A stretch of 64,000 bases of DNA. It comes from Klebsiella electrica (GTDB taxonomy: Bacteria > Pseudomonadota > Gammaproteobacteria > Enterobacterales > Enterobacteriaceae). Under the pieces are notes generated by a model. It did no database searches, was not told the origin of the DNA, and worked only from the letters and a program-made list of their open reading frames with translations. The stretch is taken from positions 2,914,001 through 2,978,000 of the forward strand of contig NZ_CP041247.1 in assembly GCF_006711645.1 (NCBI RefSeq), read 5' to 3'. Made by a program: the position numbers and the translations under genes. Below, one piece after another: positions 8,819 to 17,492 of the stretch (the stretch's first letter is position 1; each line of letters opens with the position of its first letter).

Positions 8819-9070
8819 CAGATATACTTCCAGTCAACATACAGAGGATCATAAAACTCAAGATGGCTCATTCGATACACGGTTCTCATCGTCTGTTGTG
8901 ACCCGCTTACCGATACCCTTGAGCTAAGCGATTTTTTTAAGGAGCAGCAGAGCATCGTCCAGGCCCGCCGCAAATATAGTCTGGCGTAAAATCGCCAGCG
9001 CCAGGGGATACGTTAAGTATAAAGTAATGATGTGAGCCCCTGATGGATCGTTTATGGAGGATATGTGTAC

Positions 9071-9496
9071 TCAAATCATCCTGATAAATGAATACACCGG
9101 CATCCCACAAAAAAAGATCAATAAAAAACATTCATAATAAAAAATAAAATCATTGATATCTGGCGTGATGTTAAAAATCAGGTTAAATATAACAATGCTA
9201 TTTATAAAGATAAAAATAAACCCAGCGGTGATGGCGACTAACCCGGTTAACACTCCCGATCTTTTTTGAAAAATAAAAGAGCATGCGGCGGTGATTATCA
9301 AAACATGGATCAATGATGATGAGAGTACAGTAGAAGCTACCGTTTCATCAATTGAGTGCATCAGATAAAGCCAGGAATATAACAGCTCCCATGAAATCAA
9401 AGAAAATAAAAATGCGGCCATGAAATTCTCACGACAAAAATTAACCACAAGCCCTGTCATCACCTTCCTGATTTGCAACCCCACATATTTCATCAC
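9071..9496 (-). CDS. Small multi-span membrane protein, candidate CrrC
   Basis: A 141-residue, very hydrophobic protein with about four predicted membrane spans (near residues 24-45, 57-75, 82-105 and 118-138) and no enzymatic motif. It lies between the RND pump and divergent crrA, where the Klebsiella connector gene crrC is described as adjacent to crrAB and kexD. I give no symbol because I identify it by position, not by remembered sequence. It probably shares the divergent control region at 9497-9758. Confidence 0.55.
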   Translation of the reverse strand: MMKYVGLQIRKVMTGLVVNFCRENFMAAFLFSLISWELLYSWLYLMHSIDETVASTVLSSSLIHVLIITAACSFIFQKRSGVLTGLVAITAGFIFIFINSIVIFNLIFNITPDINDFIFYYECFLLIFFCGMPVYSFIRMI

Positions 9497-9628
9497 TAGA
9501 TTTCTCTTGGTATTATTCCTGATACCGGCAAGGTTATTTCTCGATTAGACATTATCACTGCAGTATGTTGATTTTTTATTCCGGGATTATGTAGCCAGTA
9601 TGGAGAGATTAACCGGACGACGCCAGCA

Positions 9629-9670
9629 CTTCATTTTACATCATGTGCATGAAACTTTTTTAAAATGAAG
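9629..9670. promoter_or_regulatory. Inverted repeat in the crrA/membrane-protein divergent promoter
   Basis: CTTCATTTTA (9629-9638) and TAAAATGAAG (9661-9670) are perfect 10-bp arms separated by 22 bases. They lie midway between the two divergent starts. The site could be an operator for CrrA or another regulator. OmpR-type regulators more often use direct repeats, so the binder is uncertain. Confidence 0.45.
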
Positions 9671-9758
9671 CTGTCAAATCTGGCTAAATTAAAAATAACC
9701 CTCGTCTGGTTGCGCCAATAATCTTTAAAAATTTCGACAAAAGATCATTCGAGGTACA

Positions 9759-10496
9759 ATGCATTCTGTCATCGGTACTGTGGAAGAAAAAATGAACAAA
9801 AACAATCTGATTATCGTCGCCGAAGACGATGATGAAATAGCCGCCATACTGACAGGCTATTTGCATAAGGCAGGAATGCAAACCTTAAGAGCCGAGGATG
9901 GCGAGCAGGCGATCAATCTTACTCGTGTGCATAAACCTGATCTCATATTACTGGACATTCACCTGCCCGTGTACGATGGCTGGAACGTTCTGACCACGTT
10001 GAGAAAGGAGAGCAATGTACCCGTTATCATGGTGACCGCACTGGATCAGGACGTAGATAAACTGATGGGCCTGCGGCTCGGAGCCGACGATTATGTCATC
10101 AAACCCTTTAATCCATCAGAGGTTGTCGCCAGAGTCGAAGCGGTACTGCGTAGAACCAAATCCAGCGCAGAAGCGGCTCATTTACGGCCACTAAGAACAT
10201 ATTGCCTTACCATTTATCCCGATGAATTTTATGTTGAAATCACTGTCCGGGGTCAGGTTTCCACCCCGGTATTGACCACCACTGAATTTAAGCTTCTGAC
10301 CTACCTGGCGCGAAATCCGCGAAAGGTGTGTTCGCGTGAAGAGTTACTCGATGCTTGTCTGCCCGAGGGGGATTCGCTGGATCGCACCGTAGACAGTCAC
10401 ATGAGTAAACTGCGGAAAAAGCTTGAACATGCCGGACTTAAAGGCGTTCCTGAAAGCATCCGAGGATTGGGTTACCGTTTGGGCGACAATAAATGA
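9759..10496 (+). CDS. crrA: OmpR-family response regulator CrrA
   Basis: A 245-residue response regulator. The receiver domain (about 17-130) has the acidic EDDDE pocket, phospho-acceptor Asp66 in LILLDIHLP and a conserved Lys in DDYVIKPFNP. The C-terminal winged helix (about 165-242) has TTEFKLLTYL, RTVDSHMSKLRKKL and GLGYRLG. The overall sequence recalls AdeR of Acinetobacter. The start at 9759 follows CGAGGT; an internal ATG at 9792 would give 234 residues. It overlaps crrB by 4 bases (ATGA), so the two are translationally coupled. Active CrrA is reported to raise polymyxin resistance and pump expression. Confidence 0.82.
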   Translation: MHSVIGTVEEKMNKNNLIIVAEDDDEIAAILTGYLHKAGMQTLRAEDGEQAINLTRVHKPDLILLDIHLPVYDGWNVLTTLRKESNVPVIMVTALDQDVDKLMGLRLGADDYVIKPFNPSEVVARVEAVLRRTKSSAEAAHLRPLRTYCLTIYPDEFYVEITVRGQVSTPVLTTTEFKLLTYLARNPRKVCSREELLDACLPEGDSLDRTVDSHMSKLRKKLEHAGLKGVPESIRGLGYRLGDNK

Positions 10497-11554
10497 ACAA
10501 AGAAACAATTCTCAGCCGGCAGATATTGACGCATATGCTGTCGTTAACATTTATTATTATTGTCATCGCTGTCCTTGGATCCTACTTATTCTATAGTTTC
10601 TTGATTGACTACCTGCCTGCAGGGATGAGCGCGGGAAATGAAGATGAGATGACCTTACTTGACTGGGTATGGATCCTGATAGCTTCGATAACCAGTCTTG
10701 TCGTTTCACTCTTTTTTACCGTTACACTGTCGGCAAGAATATTAAAACCATTAAATGCCGTAGCCTATAGCCTGAAACAAATTTCGCAGGGAAATCTTGA
10801 TGCGAGAGCATCCGCAAACACTTCGCAATTGGGTGAGATGAATAACCTCGTCAATGATTTTAACGAAATGGCGGAAAAGCTACAGACGCTGGACGCCCAG
10901 CGGAATCTATGGAATGCGGCAATCGCTCACGAACTGCGCACTCCCGTGACTATTCTGCGGGGAAGGCTCCAGGGGTTAGTTGATGGCGTATTCAAGCCAG
11001 AACCCGCGCTCTTCCGTAATCTACTTAAACAAACCGAAGGGCTGACCAACTTAATTGAGGATCTGCGTGTTGTGAGTTCCTCTGGAGGCGCAGGATATAC
11101 CCTGATGCTCAGTGAAGTCGATCTCGGGACAACCATTAGCAATACGCTGGATACATTTTCTCCGGACTTTGAAGCGAAACCATTCAAAATAGTCACTGAA
11201 CTTAAGCATCAGCCTTGTATCTGCGACGCGTTTCGTATTATTCAGTGCCTGACGGTTATCTTTGACAATGCATTAAAGTATTCGACGCCAGGAACGATCC
11301 TGGTGAAGAATGGTATTGAGGATGGTGAAAATTTCATTATCGTTGAAGATAGTGGCCCCGGAATATCTGACGAGTTGCAGAAAACCTTATTTCAGCCCTT
11401 TCATCGTGGCGAATATGCCAAACACATTCATCCTGAGGGGTGCGGCTTAGGCTTATCGGTTGTGAAAGCTATCATGCTCGCCCACGGGGGAAACGTAAGT
11501 CATAGCTTAACAAAAGAAAACCACTCAGTTTTTAAGCTATCATGGCCCGATTGA
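10493..11554 (+). CDS. crrB: Sensor histidine kinase CrrB (wild-type at known resistance positions)
   Basis: A 353-residue kinase, the length reported for CrrB. Two membrane spans (about 12-38 and 57-80) flank a very short, acidic periplasmic loop. A HAMP segment, the H-box IAHELRTP with His146, an N-box in FDNALKYS, and the G-boxes DSGPGIS and GCGLGLSVV follow. Numbering fits the CrrB literature: Gln10, Tyr31, Leu94, Trp140, Asn141, Pro151 and Ser195 are all the residues described as wild type before substitution in colistin-resistant isolates. That match is the main reason for assigning the locus and genus. The gene ends at a bidirectional terminator shared with the next gene. Confidence 0.88.
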   Translation: MNKETILSRQILTHMLSLTFIIIVIAVLGSYLFYSFLIDYLPAGMSAGNEDEMTLLDWVWILIASITSLVVSLFFTVTLSARILKPLNAVAYSLKQISQGNLDARASANTSQLGEMNNLVNDFNEMAEKLQTLDAQRNLWNAAIAHELRTPVTILRGRLQGLVDGVFKPEPALFRNLLKQTEGLTNLIEDLRVVSSSGGAGYTLMLSEVDLGTTISNTLDTFSPDFEAKPFKIVTELKHQPCICDAFRIIQCLTVIFDNALKYSTPGTILVKNGIEDGENFIIVEDSGPGISDELQKTLFQPFHRGEYAKHIHPEGCGLGLSVVKAIMLAHGGNVSHSLTKENHSVFKLSWPD

Positions 11555-11560
11555 CGGTCC

Positions 11561-11592
11561 TGATAAAACAGGCTCAATTGAGCCTGCTTTTA
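11561..11592. terminator. Bidirectional terminator between crrB and the TupA-like gene
   Basis: An 18-bp perfect palindrome, CAGGCTCAATTGAGCCTG (11569-11586), has AAAA on its left and CTTTTA on its right, so it can terminate both convergent transcripts. It overlaps the last codons of the minus-strand gene. Confidence 0.8.
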
Positions 11593-12488
11593 GCCAGATG
11601 CAAATCCCACATTGCCCCTAGTTTAGCGTTCCATGATGCCGGGGTGATTTTAAGCTTACCTCTTTCGGGACTTAATGTTATTTCACTAAAATAGATGTCC
11701 TTTCCTTTTAGCATGAGATCGACACGACAATAGTCAATGTCTTTTGCCAAATCCTGAGCGGCAATTAATGCGTTATGGAATGACTCGGGTTCCTGAATTG
11801 TAACTGGCGTATTTGGATACTCCATCTGGAATGGCTGCAGATTCCAGGACCTGTCATAGACATTAATAAACTCACTGCCATCGTCACTGGTAAAATCCGC
11901 CTCAATAAAACAGGCCACGCCATGAAAACAGTGGATCCTTAACATTTCCGGCGTGTAATCTTTATCTTTCCCGGAAAATAAATCTACATACATTTCGCAG
12001 AGAATTACGGGAGGGATATTTTTATACTGCCACTCTCTGGTCGTGTAATACATGTTCTTTTTAAGCGCGAACTTTAGTTTATTTAACGCCCTGGCAGCAT
12101 TAAAGTTATTTTTGTCTTTGCAGATAATAGTACTACCACTATCATGATTACATTTTAAAACAAATTCTTTTGGTAGTCTGGTGATATCGATATCTTCCAC
12201 CCGATGATAAACACCAATTAAAGGCGTAAGTTTAACTAAGGTAGTCCGTGTCGTGACATATTCCCGGACAGCAAGCTTATCTGCAAGCATGGTATGAAAT
12301 AAGTCACGTTCATAGACGAGTCGGTGACAGATTTTCTCATTCAGAGTTAATGGCTCACGTATATTTGCATAAGTCCCTGATATTTTCTTCAGTCTGGCGG
12401 TATGAAAGGAAAGGTCGGTGATGAAAAACACTCTACACTTTCTGAAAAAATATTCGATAGACTTAATATGATAATTTATTTTGTTCAT
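11574..12488 (-). CDS. TupA-like ATP-grasp protein
   Basis: A 304-residue protein resembling the TupA/ATP-grasp group found in surface-polysaccharide loci and often labelled glycosyltransferase. Landmarks are LTLNEKICHRLVYERD (N-terminal), LADKLAVREYV, LPKEFVLKCNHDSGSTIICKDK (nucleotide-binding-like), PPVILCEMYVD and the C-terminal YCRVDLMLKGKDIYFSEITLSPERGKLKITP, where Arg, Asp and Glu are the likely metal/ATP ligands. It is convergent with crrB. ATP-grasp members form amide bonds, so a role in modifying an envelope glycan is plausible but inferred. Confidence 0.68.
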   Translation of the reverse strand: MNKINYHIKSIEYFFRKCRVFFITDLSFHTARLKKISGTYANIREPLTLNEKICHRLVYERDLFHTMLADKLAVREYVTTRTTLVKLTPLIGVYHRVEDIDITRLPKEFVLKCNHDSGSTIICKDKNNFNAARALNKLKFALKKNMYYTTREWQYKNIPPVILCEMYVDLFSGKDKDYTPEMLRIHCFHGVACFIEADFTSDDGSEFINVYDRSWNLQPFQMEYPNTPVTIQEPESFHNALIAAQDLAKDIDYCRVDLMLKGKDIYFSEITLSPERGKLKITPASWNAKLGAMWDLHLAKSRLN

Positions 12489-12773
12489 TCTTCCTCCTTA
12501 TAATAAGTATTCTGACAGAGGATTGTTGATTTCTATTGCGCAGATGATGGAGAGTCTATGGATTGCTATCGCGGTATTTATGTCGCTGGGGTGAATGGCG
12601 GGCGCAATAAAACGGGATTGTTCTTCGGCACGATAGCGACGGCGTTGTTGCTCGTCCGCGATCGCTTCTTTGCACGGGACGTGCCTTAAACACCGGTCCA
12701 GGCCGATGCCTTCATGACGGAGTTTCCGGCTTAAACAGGGGCGATTAGCCGATAAACGACCGATGATGGCTAA

Positions 12774-13361
12774 TCAGAAGGTAACTGGAGTATTCACCCA
12801 CAAAACTTTGGCGACAACGGGGCCGATATTGCGGTAACCATGCGGGATCTGGCTGGGAAAATAGAACGAATCCCCCTGCTCAAGGATCCAGATATTGTCT
12901 CCCAGACGCAATTCCAGCGCGCCTTCCAGCACATAGCCCATCTCTTCGCCGTGGTGCTCAATCAGGCCATCGCTGGCGACGCCCGGTTCGATAATATGAA
13001 TATTACCCTGCAGCAACCCGCCTTTGTGGTGCCAGGTCAGGTTCTCCAGTTCGATCCCCCCCTTTTTACTGCGCTGCAGGAACCGCTTACGGTTTCGCTG
13101 TTCAGGCTTCAGTACAGGCCGATCGGCCGTCCAGTCATCGGCCATCAGGTCGGCGATACTGGTCTCCAGCGCTTTTGCCAGGCGGTGCAACATCGCCAGC
13201 GACGGCGAGGCAGCGTCATTTTCCAGTTTGGATAACAGACTTTCCGAGCATTCCACCTTTTGCGCGAGCTGCTTGAGGGTCAGCTCCTGCACCAGACGTG
13301 CGTGGCGCAACCTCATTCCCAGCGGGGTTCCGGTAGATTTGATGTCAGCGTTTTTTTTCAT
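12774..13361 (-). CDS. XRE-family regulator with C-terminal cupin
   Basis: A 195-residue PuuR-like protein. The N-terminal helix-turn-helix (about 16-72: GMRLRHARLVQELTLKQLAQKVECSESLLSKLEN) is joined to a C-terminal cupin (about 120-192, with GLIEHHGEEMGYVLEGALELRLG and GDSFYFPSQIPHGYRN) that usually senses a small molecule. It is the last gene of the 18338-12774 operon, 58 bases after the DUF1989 gene, with a hairpin between them. It probably controls the operon in response to its substrate. Confidence 0.85.
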   Translation of the reverse strand: MKKNADIKSTGTPLGMRLRHARLVQELTLKQLAQKVECSESLLSKLENDAASPSLAMLHRLAKALETSIADLMADDWTADRPVLKPEQRNRKRFLQRSKKGGIELENLTWHHKGGLLQGNIHIIEPGVASDGLIEHHGEEMGYVLEGALELRLGDNIWILEQGDSFYFPSQIPHGYRNIGPVVAKVLWVNTPVTF

Positions 13362-13388
13362 CTGTCTGCTTCATTAAAGTCTGCCAAC

Positions 13389-13407
13389 GGCCTGCATCAT
13401 GCAGGCC
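13389..13407 (-). terminator. Intra-operon hairpin before the XRE-cupin gene
   Basis: GGCCTGCAT and ATGCAGGCC form a near-perfect stem between the DUF1989 stop and the regulator. No U-run follows on the minus strand, so attenuation or mRNA stabilisation is more likely than full termination. Confidence 0.45.
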
Positions 13408-13419
13408 TGGTAAGAGAAA

Positions 13420-14121
13420 TCATGCCATCACGGCGAACTGAATTTCTTTCGGTGAGCAGCCGTTAATCGGCACAATGTCCTGCGGGCAAGCGGACATCAC
13501 CACCACGCAATCCAGCTCGGCACGAATCTCTACATAATCACCTGCTTTGCTGACAGTTGGCAACCAGGAAATTGAATAATCAGGATTTACTGGCGTGTTC
13601 ATCCACAAATTAAGCGGCTGCGGCACTTCACGCGCGCGCAGGCCAATCGCCTTCAGCGCCATGCGCATATTGTCAGCGCAGCTGTCGTGATACTCCGTAA
13701 TCCCCATGTTGGTATAGCGGTAAAGATCGCAGGCGGCGATCAACGTGTCATGCACACCAGGTGAGGTATCGGTGAGCAGAGTGGCGATGGCACGGCGCTG
13801 GTTGGTCACCAGCACATCACCTGGCTGCGGAATAATTTTGTCGATAAAGGCACGGGTATGTTCCATGGACGCAAACTCGCTGAGATCGCCGGTATTGAAA
13901 AACCACGTGTCGCAGACCTGGCTGCCTGGGGTATTGATGATCTTAATCACCTGCCCTTTTTTCAGCAAAACGGCGCGTCCGCAGCGCGGCGGGATGGTAT
14001 ACAGTTCGTTTAACGTCGGTGCACCATCGGCTGAAATCGGTGAGGTTGCCGTTGGGTTGAGGCCCAGGGCATCGCCATTGTCTTTATCGCAGCAGGTTGG
14101 GTAGTGTGCAGTTGCGGTCAT
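13420..14121 (-). CDS. DUF1989 (urea-carboxylase-associated family) protein
   Basis: A 233-residue DUF1989 protein. Family landmarks are IPPRCGRAVLLKKGQVIKIINTPGSQVCDTWFF, MEHTRAFIDKI, HDTLIAACDLYRY, YHDSCADNMRMAL and PLNLWMNTPV, with conserved Cys and His residues that may bind metal. Characterised relatives include CgdA/CgdB, the carboxyguanidine deiminase pair. Here there is only one DUF1989 gene and no carboxylase; instead it overlaps (ATGA) an M20 amidohydrolase and an ABC transporter. The reaction is therefore open; hydrolysis of a guanidino or ureido compound is an inference. Confidence 0.8.
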   Translation of the reverse strand: MTATAHYPTCCDKDNGDALGLNPTATSPISADGAPTLNELYTIPPRCGRAVLLKKGQVIKIINTPGSQVCDTWFFNTGDLSEFASMEHTRAFIDKIIPQPGDVLVTNQRRAIATLLTDTSPGVHDTLIAACDLYRYTNMGITEYHDSCADNMRMALKAIGLRAREVPQPLNLWMNTPVNPDYSISWLPTVSKAGDYVEIRAELDCVVVMSACPQDIVPINGCSPKEIQFAVMA

Positions 14122-15371
14122 GATTTAACTCCTTCAAGTGATTGGGATAGCTCAGTCAGTGCACAGGCCAGCGTACGGGCACCTGCCGCCAGTGAACGAG
14201 GATCGGTATATTCAGCCGGATTGTGGCTAATGCCTTGATGGCTGGGGACAAAAAGCATGCTGGTCGGACAGTGTTCGGCCAGATACATGGCGTCGTGAAA
14301 CGCGCCAGATAACAGCTCCATATGGGCGATATCCAGCGCATTTCCGGCCGCTTTCAAGACATGATTGATGCGCGGGTCAAAGGTGACCGGCGCTTTATTC
14401 AGTAGCAGCTCGATGGTGACTTGTTCGCTTGCCAGAGAGGCAATCACCGCGTCGAACCGGGCCAGCGTTTCGGCCGATGGGTGGCGGAAATCAAGGGTAA
14501 AATGCACGCTCGACGGGATGGTGTTGATGGCATTTGGCATGACCTGCCAACGGCCAAACGTCAACCGCAACTCTTCATCTGCCGTGTCACCCATCGCCTG
14601 CTCAATGATCGCAAGCTGTTCGCGCGCCAGGGTCATCGCATCCTGGCGCAGCGCCATCGGCGTGGTCCCCGCATGTGCCGATATCCCATGGCAGGTGATC
14701 TGGTACCAGCGCACGCCCTGGATACCTCTGACGATGGCCAGCGGCACGCGGCGACTTTCCAGTACCGGACCTTGCTCGATGTGCAATTCCACGAAGCAGG
14801 CTATCTCGCGATCCGGGCGTAACGGGATGGCTGCAAAGCGGGCCTGGTGGTCTGCCAGCGCATCGCGAAACGAGACGCCATCTACGCCCATCGCGCCAAG
14901 ATGGTCAGACAATCTCGCAGGGTCGACGAAGGTGCTGGAGCCCATCGCCCCCGGCGCAAAGCGGCTGCCCTCTTCATTGGTCCAGATAACCACTTCGACC
15001 GGGCGTTCGGTGACAACCCGTGCCTCATTGAGCGCTTTCAGGCACGCAAGTCCGGCCATCACGCCGTAACAGCCATCGTAGTTGCCACCGGACGGTTGCG
15101 TATCGATGTGGCTACCGGTGGTCACGGGCGATGCAGCAACGCGTCCTGGACGACGGAAGAATAAATTCGCCGCCGCATCGCGGTAGACTTCACACCCGAG
15201 CTCTCGGGCGACATCAATAAGCCAGGACCGGGCATCGAGTTCCGCCGCGCTCAAAGCCTGGCGATCGACGCCGCCATTCGCTAACTTTCCATATTCTGCA
15301 AGCTGCGCCAACAGTTGGTTCAGCCAATCCTCATCCAGCTGTCGGGCAACCCGTAAGCCTGTTTCCATCAT
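14118..15371 (-). CDS. M20-family Zn amidohydrolase (allantoate/N-carbamoyl-amino-acid hydrolase type)
   Basis: A 417-residue AllC/HyuC-like dinuclear-zinc hydrolase. Ligands sit in TGSHIDTQPSGGNYDGCYGV and IWTNEEGSRFAPGAMGSSTF. The lid domain begins after FVELHIEQGPVLE, and the substrate-contact HAGTTPM motif follows. Such enzymes remove carbamoyl or ureido nitrogen from allantoate, ureidoglycolate or N-carbamoyl amino acids. Start and stop codons overlap both neighbours by ATGA, showing tight coupling. No other allantoin genes are nearby, so a different ureido or acyl-amino substrate imported by the adjoining transporter is likely. Confidence 0.85.
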   Translation of the reverse strand: MMETGLRVARQLDEDWLNQLLAQLAEYGKLANGGVDRQALSAAELDARSWLIDVARELGCEVYRDAAANLFFRRPGRVAASPVTTGSHIDTQPSGGNYDGCYGVMAGLACLKALNEARVVTERPVEVVIWTNEEGSRFAPGAMGSSTFVDPARLSDHLGAMGVDGVSFRDALADHQARFAAIPLRPDREIACFVELHIEQGPVLESRRVPLAIVRGIQGVRWYQITCHGISAHAGTTPMALRQDAMTLAREQLAIIEQAMGDTADEELRLTFGRWQVMPNAINTIPSSVHFTLDFRHPSAETLARFDAVIASLASEQVTIELLLNKAPVTFDPRINHVLKAAGNALDIAHMELLSGAFHDAMYLAEHCPTSMLFVPSHQGISHNPAEYTDPRSLAAGARTLACALTELSQSLEGVKS

Positions 15372-16183
15372 GGTAGTTTCTCCAGTTCTTCGGGTTGCAG
15401 AGGCCGACGAAACAGCGGCGCGAGAAAGCTCCGCAGGCGCTCGCTTTTCGGCTGTGTAAAAATCTGTCGCGGCGTGCCGCTTTCAATAATGTTGCCGTCG
15501 GCCATAAACACCAGCCGTGACGAGATATGGGCCGCAAACGCCATCTCATGGGTGACCATCACCATGGTCATCCCCTGCCCGGCCAGATCCCGGATAACGT
15601 CCAGCACCTCTTCAACACGTTCGGGATCGAGCGCCGAGGTGGGTTCGTCGAGCAGCAATAACTCCGGATTCAGCGCCAGTGCGCGGGCAATACCCACTCG
15701 TTGTTGCTGGCCGCCGGAGAGTCGCACCGGCCAGTCATTCGCTTTTTGCGCCATCCCGACACGGCTGAGGGCAGCCATCGCGGCCGTTTTTGCCGCCTGG
15801 CGGGACATTTTTTTCCCCAGTACCAGCGGCGCGGCGACATTTTCCTGCACCGTCATGTGCGGCCAGAGATTGAACTGCTGGAACACCATCGAGAGCGGTT
15901 TGCGCACATCGGCTATGAGGCTGGCGCTGTCGGCATGCGCGAGGCCACGCTGCGTGCCGGAATAGCCGAGCAGTTGTCCTTTAATCAGCACGTCCCCTTT
16001 GTCGTAGGCTTCCAGAAAATTCATGCAGCGTAGCGCGGTGGTTTTCCCGGAGCCCGACGGGCCAATCAGCGTGACTATCTCACCGTGATCGACGCGTAAA
16101 TTGATGTCATTCAGTACCACATGGTTTGCGAATGACTTGCCTACATGGCGCATTTCGAGCACCGGCACAGATGTATTGCCCAC
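15368..16183 (-). CDS. Polar-amino-acid ABC transporter ATP-binding protein
   Basis: A 271-residue ATPase of the GlnQ/HisP type: Walker A GPSGSGKTT, signature LSGGQQQR, Walker B LLLLDEPTSALDPE and switch His in VMVTHEMAF. It starts with GTG one base after the stop of the upstream permease, and its stop overlaps the M20 start. With two HisM/Q-type permeases and the binding protein it forms a complete importer. Confidence 0.9.
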   Translation of the reverse strand: MGNTSVPVLEMRHVGKSFANHVVLNDINLRVDHGEIVTLIGPSGSGKTTALRCMNFLEAYDKGDVLIKGQLLGYSGTQRGLAHADSASLIADVRKPLSMVFQQFNLWPHMTVQENVAAPLVLGKKMSRQAAKTAAMAALSRVGMAQKANDWPVRLSGGQQQRVGIARALALNPELLLLDEPTSALDPERVEEVLDVIRDLAGQGMTMVMVTHEMAFAAHISSRLVFMADGNIIESGTPRQIFTQPKSERLRSFLAPLFRRPLQPEELEKLP

Positions 16184-16184
16184 G

Positions 16185-16826
16185 TTATTCTCCGGTCCGT
16201 AGTAGGTGGCTCAATGTTTTTATGCTCATACTCACCCCCTGCGCCAGCAGCCAGTAGCTGACGATCAGCAAGGTATAAGGCAAGATATAGCTGTAGGTGT
16301 TAGCAACGATCTGACTCGTCGTCATGGTCAGTTCCGGTACGGTAATGATCGATGCGACAGCGCTCTCTTTAATCGTCAGAATGAACTGATTGCCCAACAG
16401 CGGTAGCGCAAAACGAACGGCCTGCGGCGTCTGGATATGCCAGAAACAGTGGACCGTAGAGATGTTGTTTGCCAGCGCCGCCTCTCGCTGTCCCGGCGGA
16501 ATGGTGTTCCACGCGGCGCGAAAAATTTCGCCGAAATAAGCCGCGCTATACAGCGTCAACGACAGCAGCGTGGCGTCAACGGCGCTCAGCATGATGCCGA
16601 TGGACGGCAGGCCAAAGTAGATAACGGCCAGCTGCGCCAGAAATGGCGTGCCGCGGATCACCCACACGTAGGCGCGCCACAGACGAAACGCCAGACCATG
16701 TCTGCCGCAGAGTCCGTTTAAGGCAAACCCCAACAGCATGCCGCCGCATGCGGCGCAGAGGCTTATCCACAGGGTCACGCCCAGGGCCTGAATGTAGGCT
16801 GGCAGGTATTGCGCGAGTTCCGTCAT
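16185..16826 (-). CDS. Polar-amino-acid ABC transporter permease (second)
   Basis: A 213-residue HisM/GlnP-type inner-membrane protein with about five spans and the EAA loop region in REAALANNISTVHCFWHIQTPQ. It overlaps the first permease by 4 bases (ATGA), so both subunits are made together. Confidence 0.88.
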   Translation of the reverse strand: MTELAQYLPAYIQALGVTLWISLCAACGGMLLGFALNGLCGRHGLAFRLWRAYVWVIRGTPFLAQLAVIYFGLPSIGIMLSAVDATLLSLTLYSAAYFGEIFRAAWNTIPPGQREAALANNISTVHCFWHIQTPQAVRFALPLLGNQFILTIKESAVASIITVPELTMTTSQIVANTYSYILPYTLLIVSYWLLAQGVSMSIKTLSHLLRTGE

Positions 16827-17482
16827 CGTTGTTCCCTCTGCCAGTGGCGTTCTGCCTGACGGCCCAACAGCGCCAGCAGGCTGGTCAGCAGTAGATAGAC
16901 CAGAGCCACGGCCAGATAGACCTGCAGCGGCTGGTACGTAGATGACGCCAGTTGCTGGCCCACGCGCATCAGATCCGTCAGCGCGATGACCGACACCACC
17001 GCAGAGGCTTTGATCACATCAATCAGCTCGGAAATCAGTGACGGCAGCGTAGTACGGACAACCTGCGGTACCTGGATGCGCCATAAAGTCTGCCGTGGGC
17101 TCAGCCCGCAAATCGCGGCGGCTTCCAGTTGACCTGGGGTGATGCTGGCGAAACCACTTTTCAGAATTTGCGATTGATAGGCCGCCGTGTTCAGCGTTAA
17201 TGCCAGCGTGGCGGCGGCAAAGCCGGGAATGTCGATCCCCAATTGTGACGGTAAATAAAAGCAGAGCAGCAGTTGAGCCAGAACCGGGGTCCCGCGAAAC
17301 AGACTGACCCATCCATGGGCCGTCATGCGGTAAATCGGTAACGGACTGGTCGACATCCGCCATACGCCAATACCCACCAGAAAGCCGGCGACCATCGCTG
17401 TCAGGCAGAGCGCTGCGGTGGTGAGTGCTCCCTGCATCAGCATCGGAAGCCAGTGGATAAAGCTCGTCATGAAATCCGTCAT
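16823..17482 (-). CDS. Polar-amino-acid ABC transporter permease (first)
   Basis: A 219-residue HisQ/GlnP-type permease. The N-terminal SLFRGTPVLAQLLLCF and EAA-loop QLEAAAICGLSPRQTLWRIQVPQ are family signatures. It starts 10 bases after the binding-protein gene and pairs with the second permease as a heterodimer. Confidence 0.88.
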   Translation of the reverse strand: MTDFMTSFIHWLPMLMQGALTTAALCLTAMVAGFLVGIGVWRMSTSPLPIYRMTAHGWVSLFRGTPVLAQLLLCFYLPSQLGIDIPGFAAATLALTLNTAAYQSQILKSGFASITPGQLEAAAICGLSPRQTLWRIQVPQVVRTTLPSLISELIDVIKASAVVSVIALTDLMRVGQQLASSTYQPLQVYLAVALVYLLLTSLLALLGRQAERHWQREQR

Positions 17483-17492
17483 CGTTTTCCAC

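Noticed and set aside
10493..11554. Activated, colistin-resistant crrB allele
   Set aside because: All the positions I can recall carry wild-type residues, so resistance by this route is not supported.
12557..12688. 43-codon plus-strand frame between the TupA-like and XRE-cupin genes
   Set aside because: Short, no ribosome site and no homology I recognise; may be a tail of a lost gene.
13024..13377. Long plus-strand frames antisense to the XRE-cupin, DUF1989, M20 and ABC genes
   Set aside because: Frames mirror high-GC real genes on the other strand and have no domain content.
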